Assembly (NCBI GenBank): GCA_949128115.1
Contig: OX421962.1
Coordinates: forward strand, 64,459,787-64,523,786
Direction: 5' to 3'
Length of the DNA: 64,000 bases
DNA from: Anaspis maculata
Lineage: Eukaryota > Arthropoda > Insecta > Coleoptera > Scraptiidae
The notes under the pieces are model-generated. The model had not been told where the DNA came from and made no database searches. It saw only the letters and a program-made list of their open reading frames with translations. The first letter of the stretch is position 1. The number at the start of each line of letters is the position of its first letter. The translations under genes and the position numbers were made by a program. This document shows positions 24,634-35,883 of the stretch, piece after piece.

Positions 24634-25279
24634 TGTAGAATCCTGCTTACTCAAGCACTGCCATAATGACACAAACATAATAACTGAAAGCGTTCCATTA
24701 TTTTTACGGGTTGGGACGCCAGTGCAATACATTATTATTATAATACCTCTCACTTTAATTATTATAACTGATTTAAATTATTCAATTATACCTACATAAA
24801 TGGAACACTTTCAGTTATTAAGAAGCTCATCCTAAGTGGTGTTAAAAGGCCTGTGCAGTTAGTAAAATTAATTTAAATGTATAGTATTTGTATTTTTTAT
24901 ATAAATAATTGATATTACATTTTAAGAACTTTTTGTCAAAAGCTTATTACTAATTTAAAGGACTGTATCGATCTGGATCCCAAAAATTCAGATATGATTA
25001 TTTATTAATGATGATTCGAGATCTGGATCTTTTGAGCCCTATTATTTTTGGTACTTGAAGTACCTTCGTGTGTTATATTTTGTACTGACACTTGTATGTA
25101 TTAAAAACGTGTTGTTTATATTATTTAAAATGTACCTGTACAAGTATTTATGAGATTGAGGTTTTTGTACTTATTTGACATCGTTTTTGGCTTTATCATC
25201 TAGTCATATTGTGATCGGGATGCATAATGTCCTCTGTGTAGTGTCTAGATGTCTCCCAATTGAAGAAGAATGTCAAATC

Positions 25280-25285
25280 AATAAA
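25280..25285 (+). terminator. Polyadenylation signal of the LRRC20-like gene
   Basis: AATAAA about 650 bp after the stop codon, followed by a GT-rich stretch (TACTGTTGTTTAT). It is the first canonical hexamer in a plausible setting downstream of 24633. Confidence 0.55.
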
Positions 25286-25539
25286 AATTGAAGATGATAC
25301 TGTTGTTTATTTCAAATTAGTTGTTCTTTTTTTACCAGCTTTAGCAGCTGTTCGGTAACTCTCAGTTCCACCAAGCTCTTGAAGTTTCATCATCTTGATA
25401 AATTTCAACTCGCTTTGTTAGGCATTGGCCAAATTCAAAAATTCATCCAACAGGGGCGAGAACTTGGTGAAACTGAGATCTGAATTACATTTTCACCTCT
25501 CATCGTAATATTAGTAATCTAGCCGTTGAAACGTAAACC

Positions 25540-26035
25540 TAATCATGAAAGACGTCATATTACCAAGTTTCGTTGAAATCGATTCATTCACGAATGTAAA
25601 AGTTGAGTATGGCGATCCAAAATGGCGTCAGATCGCAAACCCAAGCATAAAAGTAAACATCTATACAAGACACGTAAGTAATTAAACAGATACAGTATGT
25701 TCCAAATTTCATCAAAATCGATCAGTTAATACAAAAATGCAATATGGCGTTCAAATATCCATTCAAAGAAGTTGCAGGGCTACAACTTTACTCCTCGAAG
25801 AAGATAGTTCAACTGTAATAGTTTTTACACCGACGGAAAGACCGGCGGACGGATAGAAGGACGGAAGACAAACAGACAGACAGACATACAGACAGATAGA
25901 TTACAGGTACAGATTTGATATTGGAATCTATAACTGATCATACAGGTAAAATTTCCGGTAAACATACGCTCTAACAGCCTGATGGCAGACAGACAAACCG
26001 GCAACAATAGAGCACTTTCTTCGGAAATGCGCCAA
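25540..26035 (+). mobile_element. Degenerate repeat / microsatellite / hairpin element
   Basis: Degenerate units with CCAAATTTCATCAAAATCG and AAAATGGCG (25560-25760) are followed by a GACG/ACAG tract (25831-25890) and then a short hairpin GCACTTTC-TTCG-GAAATGCGC near 26008-26030. The same architecture ends the 12-14.5 kb array, and a partial reverse copy, sharing ACAGACAAACCGGC, is at about 225-960. The family is not one I can name. Confidence 0.6.
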
Positions 26036-27380
26036 AAATGATTTAAATTGAGATTTTTATGTAATGCACCAAAAATGATGAAAAATTGCGACTTTTATTT
26101 TTGAAGTTTGAAGTTGAAGTATTTTTGGTCCGAAAAACCAAATCCACAAGCTAATCAGTTCAGATTGCGAGAGCTGTTTTTCGAAGCTCTGGGCGGCAAC
26201 AAATCAGCAGTAGCCTTTTCCTCTTCATTTTTCATCAGCTATCCATCAGGAAAAGAATTAGATCGATCTTGCTTCGATCCGACTTGCTGCGCTGCGAGTC
26301 ATAGTTGGAGAAAAGATTGAATTAATTGTTCAGGGGGAAATTTTTTAAATCGGACCAACGGATTTTGAGTTACCTCCCTGGAAAAAGTGCAAATTTCCAA
26401 CATTTTATCCCGTGAACAGATTTTCACCCTTTTCTTTTTAAGCAAAGTAACTGGTTCTTGAAGATTTTCCGACAATTCTCAAAACTCTCCGAATTTTCCG
26501 AGTTTTTTACTTGAAAATGCAAAACAGTCCTGGTTTATCAAGACCGGATTCAAGTGATGGAGTTTAAAATGAAGCCTTAATTGACAGCTTTTACAATGAG
26601 ATTATTTGGAAAAAAGTTAAGTTTTTCTGGGAAATCCAAATTTTTGAATTTTTCAGGGAAATATTTAAATCTTTTGTTCAATTATTATGGGATATGCTTC
26701 AAATTTGTTTCAATCTTCCAAATTCCCACTTACCACTCGAAAGGACGTCTCGTACAAAAATTTCCAGCTGTTCCATGCTACTCGTCGGGAAAGTTTTGGA
26801 GTGACAAAACTGTTTTTTTTTCTATTTCCTACGTAACAATAATTATTAGTACCAACATAGGTTTGTTCTATAAGAATATTTTTGCAATTATCTGAGCCAT
26901 CTGAAACACTTCTACAATACTGAGCAATGTTTGTTCAATATTTGTGCAATGTTGTGCAATATTGCACAGTGGGACACGAAAGGGAGTGATTACTCCCTCG
27001 TCTTCACGTTTTACCATAACATTTGTTATTTATTTCCATGGGTTTAAAACAAAACCGCAAAACAAACGTTTTCCTTCAGTTCGCATTTTAAAACTGTATA
27101 ACTGGCTGCCTACCCACTGGTGACTTCTCTTGAGTACTCTTTATATGAAAGACAATGTAAGATGTGAGAATCAATAAAAAAACAATTTTCGCATTGGCAC
27201 TTTATTGAGTATCTCTTTCTATAGGTATCTTTACTGAAAGGTGAAAATTCAACCTTCTGGCTTTTTAATACTAGGTATAAAAAGTACAAGTGATATGAAT
27301 TCACATATTATAAAAGGTATGTATGTACTAGAAGATAAGCTTTTCGATGGCCGACAGCTTTGGGAAGCTATAGAACTCAA
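26036..27380. other. Intergenic, no gene recognised
   Basis: Includes a copy of the dispersed repeat at about 26740-26815 (GGACGTCTCGTACAAAAATTTCC). Small ORFs show no motif. Confidence 0.45.
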
Positions 27381-27388
27381 AAGTGATT

Positions 27389-27394
27389 TTTATT
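27389..27394 (-). terminator. Candidate polyadenylation signal of the HSD17B8-like gene
   Basis: AATAAA on the minus strand, about 177 bp downstream of the stop codon at 27571-27573. Confidence 0.4.
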
Positions 27395-27570
27395 TGTTTT
27401 ATAATTAACAAAAAGAAAACGTAAAAACAATGTACACTCCCATCTATAAAACCATATTTAGAAGTCGCTCATGATAATAAATGAAGTAATTAGTCAAAAA
27501 AAACAGTAAAGTAACTAACCGATGGAAGCATGTAGTGTTAACTCCCTATCCCTATACTCCTTATGAATTG

Positions 27571-30500
27571 TTACAGCCCACCAGTAACATCAATGGAAGC
27601 GCCATGGACGTACGAACTTTTGTCAGAGGCCAAAAAAGCTATGACCTCTCCAATTTCTGCAAAAAAATATTTTTTATGAAACCCATCGAGCTCCTTCCAG
27701 GCATTAAGTACCTTCGGGTCGTCCGAACCGTCCCAGGGGAACATTCGCGACAAATTTTTCCTTGACCTTATCTGGGACGACATCAGTCATTGGGGTTGCA
27801 ATCATTCCAGGTAAGATGCAGTTGACTCTTATGCCAAATTTCCCGAGCTCTTTGGCCGCGGTTTTCGTCAAAGCCTCAACGCCAGCCTTACTGGCGGTAT
27901 AATTCGATTGCCCTATATTTCCATGTTTCCCCACAATGCTGGCTATATTTATGATTGAGGCTCCGTTGATTTGATGCTCAATAATAGCACCAGAAAATCT
28001 TTGAATCACCATGAAAGTGCCCTAATTAGAAAAAAATGACAGATTAAAAAAATACTCAGTTCAGTTTTTTTTTTATCCAAACCCTACCTATTTTCATTAC
28101 GGCAATATTCTAAAGGCTGAAATTTAGTACAAACGTGATTTGAAATTACCCGAGGGCCAGGCCGGTCTAGTTTTAGTAAAAAAAAACTTCAACAATCGAT
28201 AGCATGTCGAACAATAACACAAAATAAGTAATAGGTAGTAGGGGTGGTGGAATCGCAATTTTTGTGAGTTGGACGTCACGTTCGCGGTTAGGGATGATCT
28301 GCGGCCCCTTGGTCTGGAGTCAACTTTTGAATATACACTTGCGAAGTTGCATTGGTGATGTCACTTTGCTTGTGGGTTGTTTTTATAGATCGCCATCAGC
28401 CAGCGTACACGACGAATCTAGATTTGCTTCTCAGTAACAACTATGATTTTAAGTCACCTACTTTTTGTGCGGCGATTCCAACATAGATTTCAGCTCCTCT
28501 TCTGATGTTTCTGTGGAATTTCGTGATATTCTCTCAATAACCTACGGGTTATTGGAACTTATAACTGACTTTATATGGATACAGGATGCTAGTAAAGCCA
28601 CTTTTGACAATGTCTTCAGCAATGTAAATGAAAACTCAATAAATGCTGATGTCATCCATGTTGATATCTCGGATCCTTCATAACATAATAAAATCTGTCG
28701 TCGGCGACACAGAACTTTCCCGGCGGTATCCCAGACACGTTACTAATGATTTTGATTTATAGTGCAGTCATTTTAGGAAAAAAAGCAACAAAAAAAAATC
28801 GCAATGGAAGGGGACTCGGTACAGTGATAGTACAAAGCCTTCTGATGAACATACTAAAAGTCCCCGGAAATCAACCTTGTGCTACGACCGCTATACTGGA
28901 AAATGTCTCAAGATGTTGGTAAATTTTTGTTTTTTTGCCTATATCTCTGTGACCGTTTAAGATATCGATTTCATTTCTGAAGCAAAAGTTAGAACATCAA
29001 AAAACAAACAATTTGATGCATATGAATTGAGTATCGCTTAGACAGTTCTTCAGATATTGGCGTTCGAATATTCACAGTTTTCAACTTTAAAATAAGTGTT
29101 ATTCCCCACGACTTTGAGAGGAAATTTTTCACGACCACCATTAGTGCCTTTCTCATGAGGCTTGGAGTCTTGCTTGGCCAAAAGTTTTGCCGGAAATTGT
29201 GCCGTTTAACCTATGTGACGTCATCAATTCAAGATGGTGAATCAATTTTTTCTCTTGAACCAAAAGCGATAGAATCATAAAACAGTGTCTGTGATAAAAC
29301 TCATCGGTGAGATGCAGAATTTTACGCAGATTAGGATACTGAAAACCGTTCTAAAATATCTTCAACAGCTTCTGAATATTGGGTCATGTGCATAAAATCG
29401 GAGTATGTGCTCAGGCTCCAGTTTTAAAGGAGTTGCTAAGGAAAATTTGCTTAGCAACTCCTGCAAAATCGAAGCATCGGCAGATAACAGGATTTCACCC
29501 GCTGATCAAGGTCCAGTCAACCGTTACACAATATTTTCAACCGTCCTCAAAATATTGAACTTTTCACCAGCTACTGCAATTGTTTTCTTAGTCATTGATC
29601 CTGAGTTGAGACTCGCGCCTACTTGCTTTTGTTCAATTTATGTTTCTTCTGCAAATACATACAGCAAATTGACAATTAATATTTTTAAAACTGCTAAAGA
29701 TACTGACTGGTGAACGGTTTGCTGGCCCTTGACCAGACTGGAATTCTGCATCTAATACAGTGATATCCATGAGCGTATTTGTCATAGAATGAAGGCCCAC
29801 TACTATATTTCAATTTTTTCTTCACGTCTGCCGGTTTCAATTTTGAATATTTTCAAAGCGGTTGAAGATATTTCAAAACTATTTGTTGCGTCTTGCTCAG
29901 CATCATGGAGGTTAGAGAGAAGGAGACTGAACGACATTGGTTTCTGTCATAAAAAATGGCACCATTTTATGTCGCAAAAATGCAGTTCAAAAATTATACA
30001 CTGTGTCGCTGGAATCTGGGGACGGCTCACAGGAAACTGTAATTTTGCTCCAAGGATAGAATTCTGTAATTATTCATGGTTTAGATCTGAGGCCCGTCTC
30101 ATAAAACTACAAACGGCCATGACACATTACATACAAATGACAAATTACAAACGTATAACCTTGACGACAAATTGTTGCAACAATGGGTTACCAAGACTAC
30201 ACACTTGTAAATTGTCGTTTGAACTTTTATGAAACGGGCCCCTGATGATGCTTTTATGCCTGGACTGCATGGACTTTTATGTGAACGAGGTGTAACGGAA
30301 ACGATCATATATTTGTATTTTTTCTAAGAAACATCGATACATAATTATATCAAAAGGAAAAGGTAATGGGGGAACCATTTGAAAATATCTACTATCAATA
30401 TGGCAAGCATGTGAATCCAATTTTGCCACGAATTTTGCACGAAAACCAATATTTGATGGGAGGGAAATTTGCATCGAATTTCTTCGTCCGTAATAAGCAT

Positions 30501-33500
30501 TGGTCGATGTTCGGGTGCGTTTATGTCTTCGATCGTGGGTATCTGTCGGTGAGCAGGTGAGGTGAAACATGGCTGTCAATGGGGCTCCGCTTGTCTTGAG
30601 GCTGTCTGAGCACGATCTTCTCAGCTCCAGTCTCATTCGTTCTCCTTATCTTTGATGGGACCTTTACCTCCCTTTGGTCAAACGATTCATGCTGTTTCGA
30701 AAAAGTGGTGAGAACTACATTCTCCTTCCATTTTGGAATGCTCCTCTTAATCACCTGGAAGACTGTTCCATCCGAAAGCTCTGTTGTGAGACAGATACCG
30801 TTCAATGTCATCATCTCTAAAATGTAGTTCGCAACAGGGATCACCTTTGTAAACCTTTTCTCTCGATGTCAGGGGTCTACCTTGCCTCCTGATGGCATTC
30901 CTCCATTCACAAGCCATTTCGTCCTTTAACAAGGCAAAACGTTAAACAGATACTATTATGATAAGAATAAATATATCATAGAGGAACCAAGAGAGTCGGA
31001 TCGGAGCCCCACGTATAGTAGGTACAAAGTTTATACAGTTGAACTTACTGCGTGAGGTCGGAACATGCTCCGGCATTTTTGGCCACTTTTCCTCAACCGG
31101 GCCTTCTCATTTCCATTGGAGCTTGTGCACCCTGGCGCACAGCAAGACACGGTGAAGGAATAAAGAAGGAATTTACCTACTCCTAGTTTTGTTACTGTCA
31201 TCACAAGCAAATTGAATCAGTCACTTTGACAAATAATGACTAATTCCAAAATTTGCCACACGAGCGCAAGCAACAGTGGACGGCTCCCGGAATTTTCACG
31301 ACATAAAAGTAGCACACATTTGAATGCCTCGATCAGTCTCCTTACCTCTAACCTCCATGCTCAGCATAAATCTACACCAATATGATAATTTTTATGAGCA
31401 TATTGTCATAGAATCAAGGCCTACTAAATACTTTCTTTTTTATTCTATCTGTCAGCCTCAAACTGGAATATTTCAGAAGCGGTTGAAGATATTTCAGAAC
31501 GGTTTGCGGCATCTTAGTCGGCATAAAAATCTGCATCCATGCATCAAGTTTCATGATTCTATCAATCTTGGTTCAAAAGTGAAGATTGATCGACCATCTT
31601 GAATTGATGACGTCACACAGGTCAAACGTCACAATTTCCGGCAGAACATCTAATCAGACAAGGCTTCAAGCCACATGAGGAAGGCACTGATGATAGTCGT
31701 GAAAAATTTCCACCCAAAATCATGGGGAATAACACTTATTTTTAAGTTGAAAATTGTGAATGTTCAAACGCTAATATCTGAAGAACTGTTGGAGGGATAC
31801 TCAATCCATACGCATCAAAATGTTCGTCTTTTGATGTTCTGGCTTTTGCTTTAGGAATCAAATCGATATCTTCAACGGACACGAAGATATAGGCAAAAAA
31901 CCAAAAATTCACCAACATCTTAAGACATTTTCCAATATGGCGGTCTATGTACTATCACTGTACCAAGTCCCGTTTCATAGCAAATTTTTTTTGCTTTTCC
32001 TGATTTTTCGATCTAAAATGACTGCACTATTAGGCGTCCTTACGGGAAGGGGAGACTTGGTGTGAAATTAAAGAAAAAATCGACCTAGTCGAACGACCAT
32101 CCAGAAAAACTGACTTGTGTATACACATCAAAAAGCACTGCTGTTCAAGGAATTTTAAAGCGCTGCATGATACCACGGGGCCGATAGAGCTTCAATCAAC
32201 CCAAAAGACACAAGGGCGCCGCTTTGGCCTGAAACGGCAAAATCTGATAGCTACAAAACGTCACAAGTGGGGGCCCCATCAGGGCTTTAAACGGCAGGAA
32301 GACACCATAGGGCTCTGGTACCAAACCACACAAGAAAGCTGCACACAATAAGAGTTTGCAAGAATACGCCAAAAGGATGAGCATACTGGGAGTTTCAATG
32401 GCTACAAAAAAACACAAAGAGCTCATCAGAGTCCCAAACGACCCTTGAAGACACAAAGGATCGGGGCCCACTGTTGTCTTAAACTGCACAAGAAGAAAAA
32501 AGATGAAGACACACCGATATCTGCATCTGTCACCAGTTTGTCAGTTTGATATCAATACGATGTAACAAAACTCACATGCTTGGTGCTATGGATATGGAAT
32601 GGGCCAAAGATCGGGTGAACAGCCAAGCTCGGCTGAATCGGCCAGGAAAAACTTTGGAAATTTATAGCAGCTGGTCTGGAAAAAGGTGGAAAACTCCAAC
32701 TGCAGACTTTTGAAAAAAATTTTTGTGGGCTTCATAATAGATTCCAATAAACCGTATTATCGTTTTGGTCCGACACTTCTGGATAAAAAAGACTGATGTT
32801 ACTTCAAGTTGTTTATACAGCCTAGGGTTGCTTTGGGGATGGCTGCAGTTATGTATTAGCGGAAACATAAGAACGATAGAATGTCTGGTCTGGTCTTGAG
32901 GAGTTGCAATAACAGACTACCTAAAAGTCCTAAAACTAAAACGTTTATATAAAATGTCATCTACCTAGAGTGCTCAGAGTAGCCAAGAAAGTAGCACAAG
33001 AATACATGTTTGAAAAAACGGAAATTTCAATTTGTTTTTGATTTTTTTTCTCAAAATAAGTAGCATAATATTAGCCTCAGTTGTTCTCAACTCTGGATGT
33101 TCAATGAGTGAGCAGGCTATCATGCGCCAGTCTGTAGTAAAATTTTCAAACACTTTCAACTTTATGGTGAGTATCTGAAGTATGTACCTTCTTTAGCATT
33201 GTCAGACCCATGTCCCCTTGCTTAACGCGATAGTAGCTACTTAAGTACTTGAAAAACTTACTTTCAAATTGACATTGATAACTTGGTCAAAATCTCCTTC
33301 GGATAGTTTCAACAAGAAATTATCTCTAGTGATTCCAGCTGAATTGACTATGATTGTCGGTGGCGCTTTGAATTTCTCTAGTGTTTCACTTAAAGCGCCT
33401 TTTATACTTTCAGATTCTTCGACATTTAGCTGTATGGACAGGTGATTCTGGTTTGTCTCCTTGGGGATATTACTAATGGTTTCTTGAGCACGCTTCATGT

Positions 33501-33669
33501 CTCTGTCAGCAGCTATTACTGACGCACCTTCGCCGGCTAGAATTTTACATGTTGCTCTGCCTATACCTGAGCCAGCACCTTCAATTTTATAATTTCAATA
33601 AACAGAATCATTATTGTTGAAATATTTACCTGTGACGAACGCTAATTTCCCTAATAATGAACCAGCCAT
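27571..33669 (-). CDS. HSD17B8: Short-chain dehydrogenase/reductase, HSD17B8-like
   Basis: Minus-strand exons are 33669-33630, 33578-33262, 28021-27712 and 27656-27571, all GT-AG with agreeing phases. The protein has 250 residues. Seen: the Rossmann motif GAGSGIGR (14-21), Asp38 after the second strand (NAD preference), NSAG (92-95), and the catalytic Ser147, Tyr160 and Lys164 (NYTASK). The C-terminus reads ASIDVTGGL, as in FabG-type enzymes. Blocks such as IVGKHGNIGQ and PGMIATPMT point to HSD17B8, the catalytic partner of CBR4 in mitochondrial 3-ketoacyl-ACP reductase, which also oxidises estradiol in vertebrates. Introns are 51, 5240 and 55 bp; the middle one is packed with transposons. 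An in-frame TAA three codons before the ATG fixes the start. The whole frame is open, so the gene looks functional. Confidence 0.92.
28240..28683 (+). pseudogene. LINE endonuclease-domain fragment
   Basis: Broken frames read GIAIFVS, VTLLVGCFYRSPSAS, then CGDSNIDFSS and FDNVFSNV...VIHVDISD. This is the order of the AP-endonuclease-like domain of CR1/Jockey-type LINEs (a G-G-G-V/I-A block, a Y-R-P/S-P block, a G-D-F-N block, and the terminal S-D-H block, here S-D-P). It lies antisense inside the HSD17B8 intron and ends at the left edge of the THAP element. Confidence 0.65.
30091..30242. mobile_element. 152-bp MITE, TGA-flanked
   Basis: Ends GGCCCGTCTCATAAA and TTTATGAAACGGGCCCC, flanked by TGA at 30088-30090 and 30243-30245. 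It is nested within the THAP element. Confidence 0.75.
30521..31150 (-). pseudogene. THAP zinc-finger domain, frameshifted, two exons
   Basis: Exon 1 (about 31150-31049) reads CCAPGCTSSNGNE...KCRSMFRPHA and ends at a GTAAGT donor. Exon 2 begins at 30923 after an AG and reads DEMACEWRNAIRRQGR, then CCELHFRDDDIERY. Together they give the C-x(2-4)-C ... C-x2-H zinc ligands and the central W of a THAP domain, a DNA-binding module of P-, Harbinger- and ISL2EU-type transposases. The frame then shifts: the domain end (DGTVFQVIKRSIPKWKEN, ...TTF) continues in a different frame to 30521. No start codon or catalytic domain is seen. Confidence 0.7.
32033..33261. other. Rest of the HSD17B8 large intron
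   Basis: Contains a purine-rich, ACAC/AAGA-biased segment (about 32180-32510) open on both strands, without a recognisable family. At 32640-32760 it holds a fragment of the repeat also seen near 45110-45190 and 49780-49960. No further exon found. Confidence 0.4.
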
Positions 33670-33772
33670 TACTTCTTATTGGTTCTTGAATTGAGGAAGA
33701 GTTTACCAACAATGATTTTTCATTGCATTGGATTTAGTTCAAAAATGCTTTTCATATCTTATCTTCGTTACA

Positions 33773-33955
33773 AAAACAGAATTATGCAAGTGGACTGAAA
33801 TGATTAAAATTGAACTTTGAGCTCTCCCTTGCAACGATTCTCAAAAATACTTGAAAAAAACTATAAACTTACCTCTTTCTCCTTGACGCCATGTGTTATG
33901 TATTTTATTTCTCTGTAAACACGGTAATTGTCATTTTCACCATCTCCATCATCTT
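33773..33955 (-). CDS. Orphan coding exon(s) upstream of HSD17B8
   Basis: The minus-strand segment 33955-33873 is bounded by TTTGTAG and GTAAGT. It is open in the frame reading DDGDGENDNYRVYREIKY... up to KEKE, at 2+81 bases. A strong acceptor (TTTAATCATTTCAG) at about 33798 would add a last exon ending STCIILFL and stop in the same phase. This could be the 3' end of an unidentified gene whose earlier exons lie to the right, or a 5' UTR exon of HSD17B8. I do not recognise the protein. Confidence 0.3.
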
Positions 33956-34228
33956 CTACAAATAAAGTTCACTTTTTTAGGGTTATGTTGAAATGTCAAG
34001 TGTCAACAGTTCAATCCCGTCGGTGACAGGCAGTTACCGCGACAGCCTATAAACGCGACAGACCCCAGCCGCGACACGTAGCAACGCTGCACGGCTGTCA
34101 AAAAGCAAAATGTCACATCTTGGCGACATAAGAGCGAAATGTGGACCTGCCAATCTGATTCCCCCTGTACCCTTTTGACCATTCGGCAATGCCGCATCAA
34201 AGTGTCAAAATGCACGTGCTCCACAACA

Positions 34229-34381
34229 ATGGGCGTTTTCCATTTACCGACACAAGTCGACTTGTGTCGACACAAATCGACACAAATGCGTTCCATTTGA
34301 TCTGTGTTCCTTTGTCTCATCGACACAAGCTAACACAAGCTGACACAAACCAACACAAATGTTTTAAATGGAAAGCACCCA
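34229..34381. mobile_element. ~150-bp MITE rich in GACACAA
   Basis: Ends TGGGCGTTTTCCATTTA and TAAATGGAAAGCACCCA form inverted repeats. Between them the heptamer GACACAA or its ACACAA variant occurs about eight times, some as a TTGTGTC palindrome. No coding role. Confidence 0.7.
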
Positions 34382-34432
34382 GTAAGTGCAATTTTACGTT
34401 AGTGTCTATTGTTATCGAACATCGAACAAAGT

Positions 34433-34959
34433 AGAGCACTACAAATATCTTGGAACAATAATTGAAGGGAACGGAAGACAGGACAGAGAAGTGAGTGAAA
34501 GAATTGCTATAGTGCGAAGAATATACAACTTCATGAGAAAAACATTTTTCGGGAAGAGATAACTTATAAAGGAAATAAAGGTTGAGATGGTGAAGGAAGG
34601 TGCATGGTGACTCCAACACTGATTTTATGGGAGCGACTCGTGGACCCTGACAAGAAAGTACGAGAGTCGAGTGCATGCTGCAGAGACGAGATCCCTACGA
34701 AAAATGGAGGGGAAAACAAAAAGGGACAGAATTGGGAACAAGATTTTCAAAGAGCAGCAGTTAAAGACGAAGCCTATGAGAGTGTATGAGGCGAGAGCAC
34801 AGGGAAGAACTCTCGGAAGAGCTAGAAGAGGCAGACCAAGAAAAACCTGGCGAGAGGAGGTGAGGCAAGCAGCGGAGGAGAAGGACATCAGGTGGGAGGA
34901 GATCGATGCGTTGGTCCAGAACAGGATGCAATGGAGAAACAGAACAAACAGTAGCTGAA
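34433..34959 (+). pseudogene. LINE reverse transcriptase C-terminal fragment
   Basis: Frames read EHYKYLGTIIE, then YGSDSWTL, AAETRSLRKMEGKTKRDRIG, VYEARAQGR and RGRPRKTW...VRQAAEE. These match the region after the RT active site of many insect LINEs (Y-L-G-x-x-I; Y-G-x-E/D-x-W-T-L; R-R-x-x-G-x-x-R-x-D; G-R-P-R-x-x-W). The usual QLRWFGHV segment is missing and several frames are needed, so it is dead. The following (AAGT)n tail at 35010 suits a LINE 3' end. Confidence 0.7.
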
Positions 34960-35571
34960 TTCGGGCCCTTTAGTCTTACACCGAACGGTAGAAAGACTTA
35001 TTGGGATTAAGTAAGTAAGTCTATTGTTATTAGGTCTAAACAACTATGCATGAGAGAATAATTTTTTTTCATTTTTTTCGTTACAGCAGTACGATTTACT
35101 CGAGGATTTACTACCTAATTGATGTTCCAAATGGAGGATATTGTAAGATCCATGAAACATGAATCAAACATGAAGAGCCAAGGATGTCCGTACATATGGA
35201 AGGAATCGGTAGGTAAAGTCATTGTTTGCGTTAGATTCATACCAACTTACGGTCCACAAACAGTAGCTGAATTCGGACCCTTTAGTCTTACACCGAACGG
35301 TAGAAAGACTTATTGGGATTAAGTAAGTAAGTCTATTGTTATTAGGTCTAAACAACTATGCATGAGAGAATAATTTTTTTTCATTTTTTTCGTTACAGCA
35401 GTACGATTTACTCGAGGATTTACTACCTAATTGATGTTCCAAATGGAGGATATTGTAAGATCCATGAAACATGAATCAAACATGAAGAGCCAAGGATGTC
35501 CGTACATATGGAAGGAATCGGTAGGTAAAGTCATTGTTTGCGTTAGATTCATACCAACTTACGGTCCACAA
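34951..35571. repeat. 312-bp direct tandem duplication
   Basis: 34951-35262 and 35263-35571 are almost identical (one G/A difference seen near the start of each), with period 312. Each unit contains the LINE 3' tail, then a splice-acceptor-like TTCGTTACAG followed by a short open stretch, and ends CTTACGGTCCACAA. High identity indicates a recent event. Confidence 0.92.
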
Positions 35572-35883
35572 GGATTGTTTAATGTATCAAGAGTTGAAGT
35601 GAATTCCCTATCATAGTAAGCCTGGTCGCTAGCCATGATTTCTCACTGAATTTCCAAGAATCATGGGCGACTTGAGGTGAAATTCACTTGAAGGCTCTAT
35701 ACTATAGTGTGTTAGCTTTCCTCACGTCCAAGTCCTAATGACAAGGCTATATCAATCTCGTAAGTTACATCACCTTTTGGAATCAACTTCTCCGCAGTTA
35801 TGCATCATATATTCCACTTTTTGCTCAATTCTCATGTCTGATGTGATCACTGATATTCACCCAGAATAATAATATAGGTACCA

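Larger units (their letters stand above)
28760..32029 (-). mobile_element. 3.27-kb THAP-carrying DNA transposon with TTA target duplication
   Basis: Ends read TAGTGCAGTCATTTTAG at the left and the complement CTAAAATGACTGCACTA at the right, flanked by TTA (28757-28759, 30 bases inside nothing else, and 32030-32032). Terminal arms of about 600 bp (28760-29370 and 31420-32029) are diverged inverted repeats sharing TTTTTTGCCTATATCT and TGGGGAATAACACTTATTTT. The centre holds a broken THAP-domain gene on the minus strand and a small TGA-flanked MITE. The 3-bp TTA duplication fits PIF/Harbinger-type integration. No DDE catalytic region was found, so it is non-autonomous. Confidence 0.75.

Noticed and set aside
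25831..25890. Tetranucleotide tract as a CRISPR-like array
   Set aside because: Units are 4 bp microsatellite repeats with no spacers; the genome is eukaryotic.
31560..32020. Right arm of the THAP element as a conserved non-coding element
   Set aside because: It is simply the inverted copy of 28760-29370.
34003..34326. 107-codon minus ORF upstream of HSD17B8
   Set aside because: It runs into the GACACAA-rich MITE and has no domain. Likely a chance ORF, though it is near the orphan exon.
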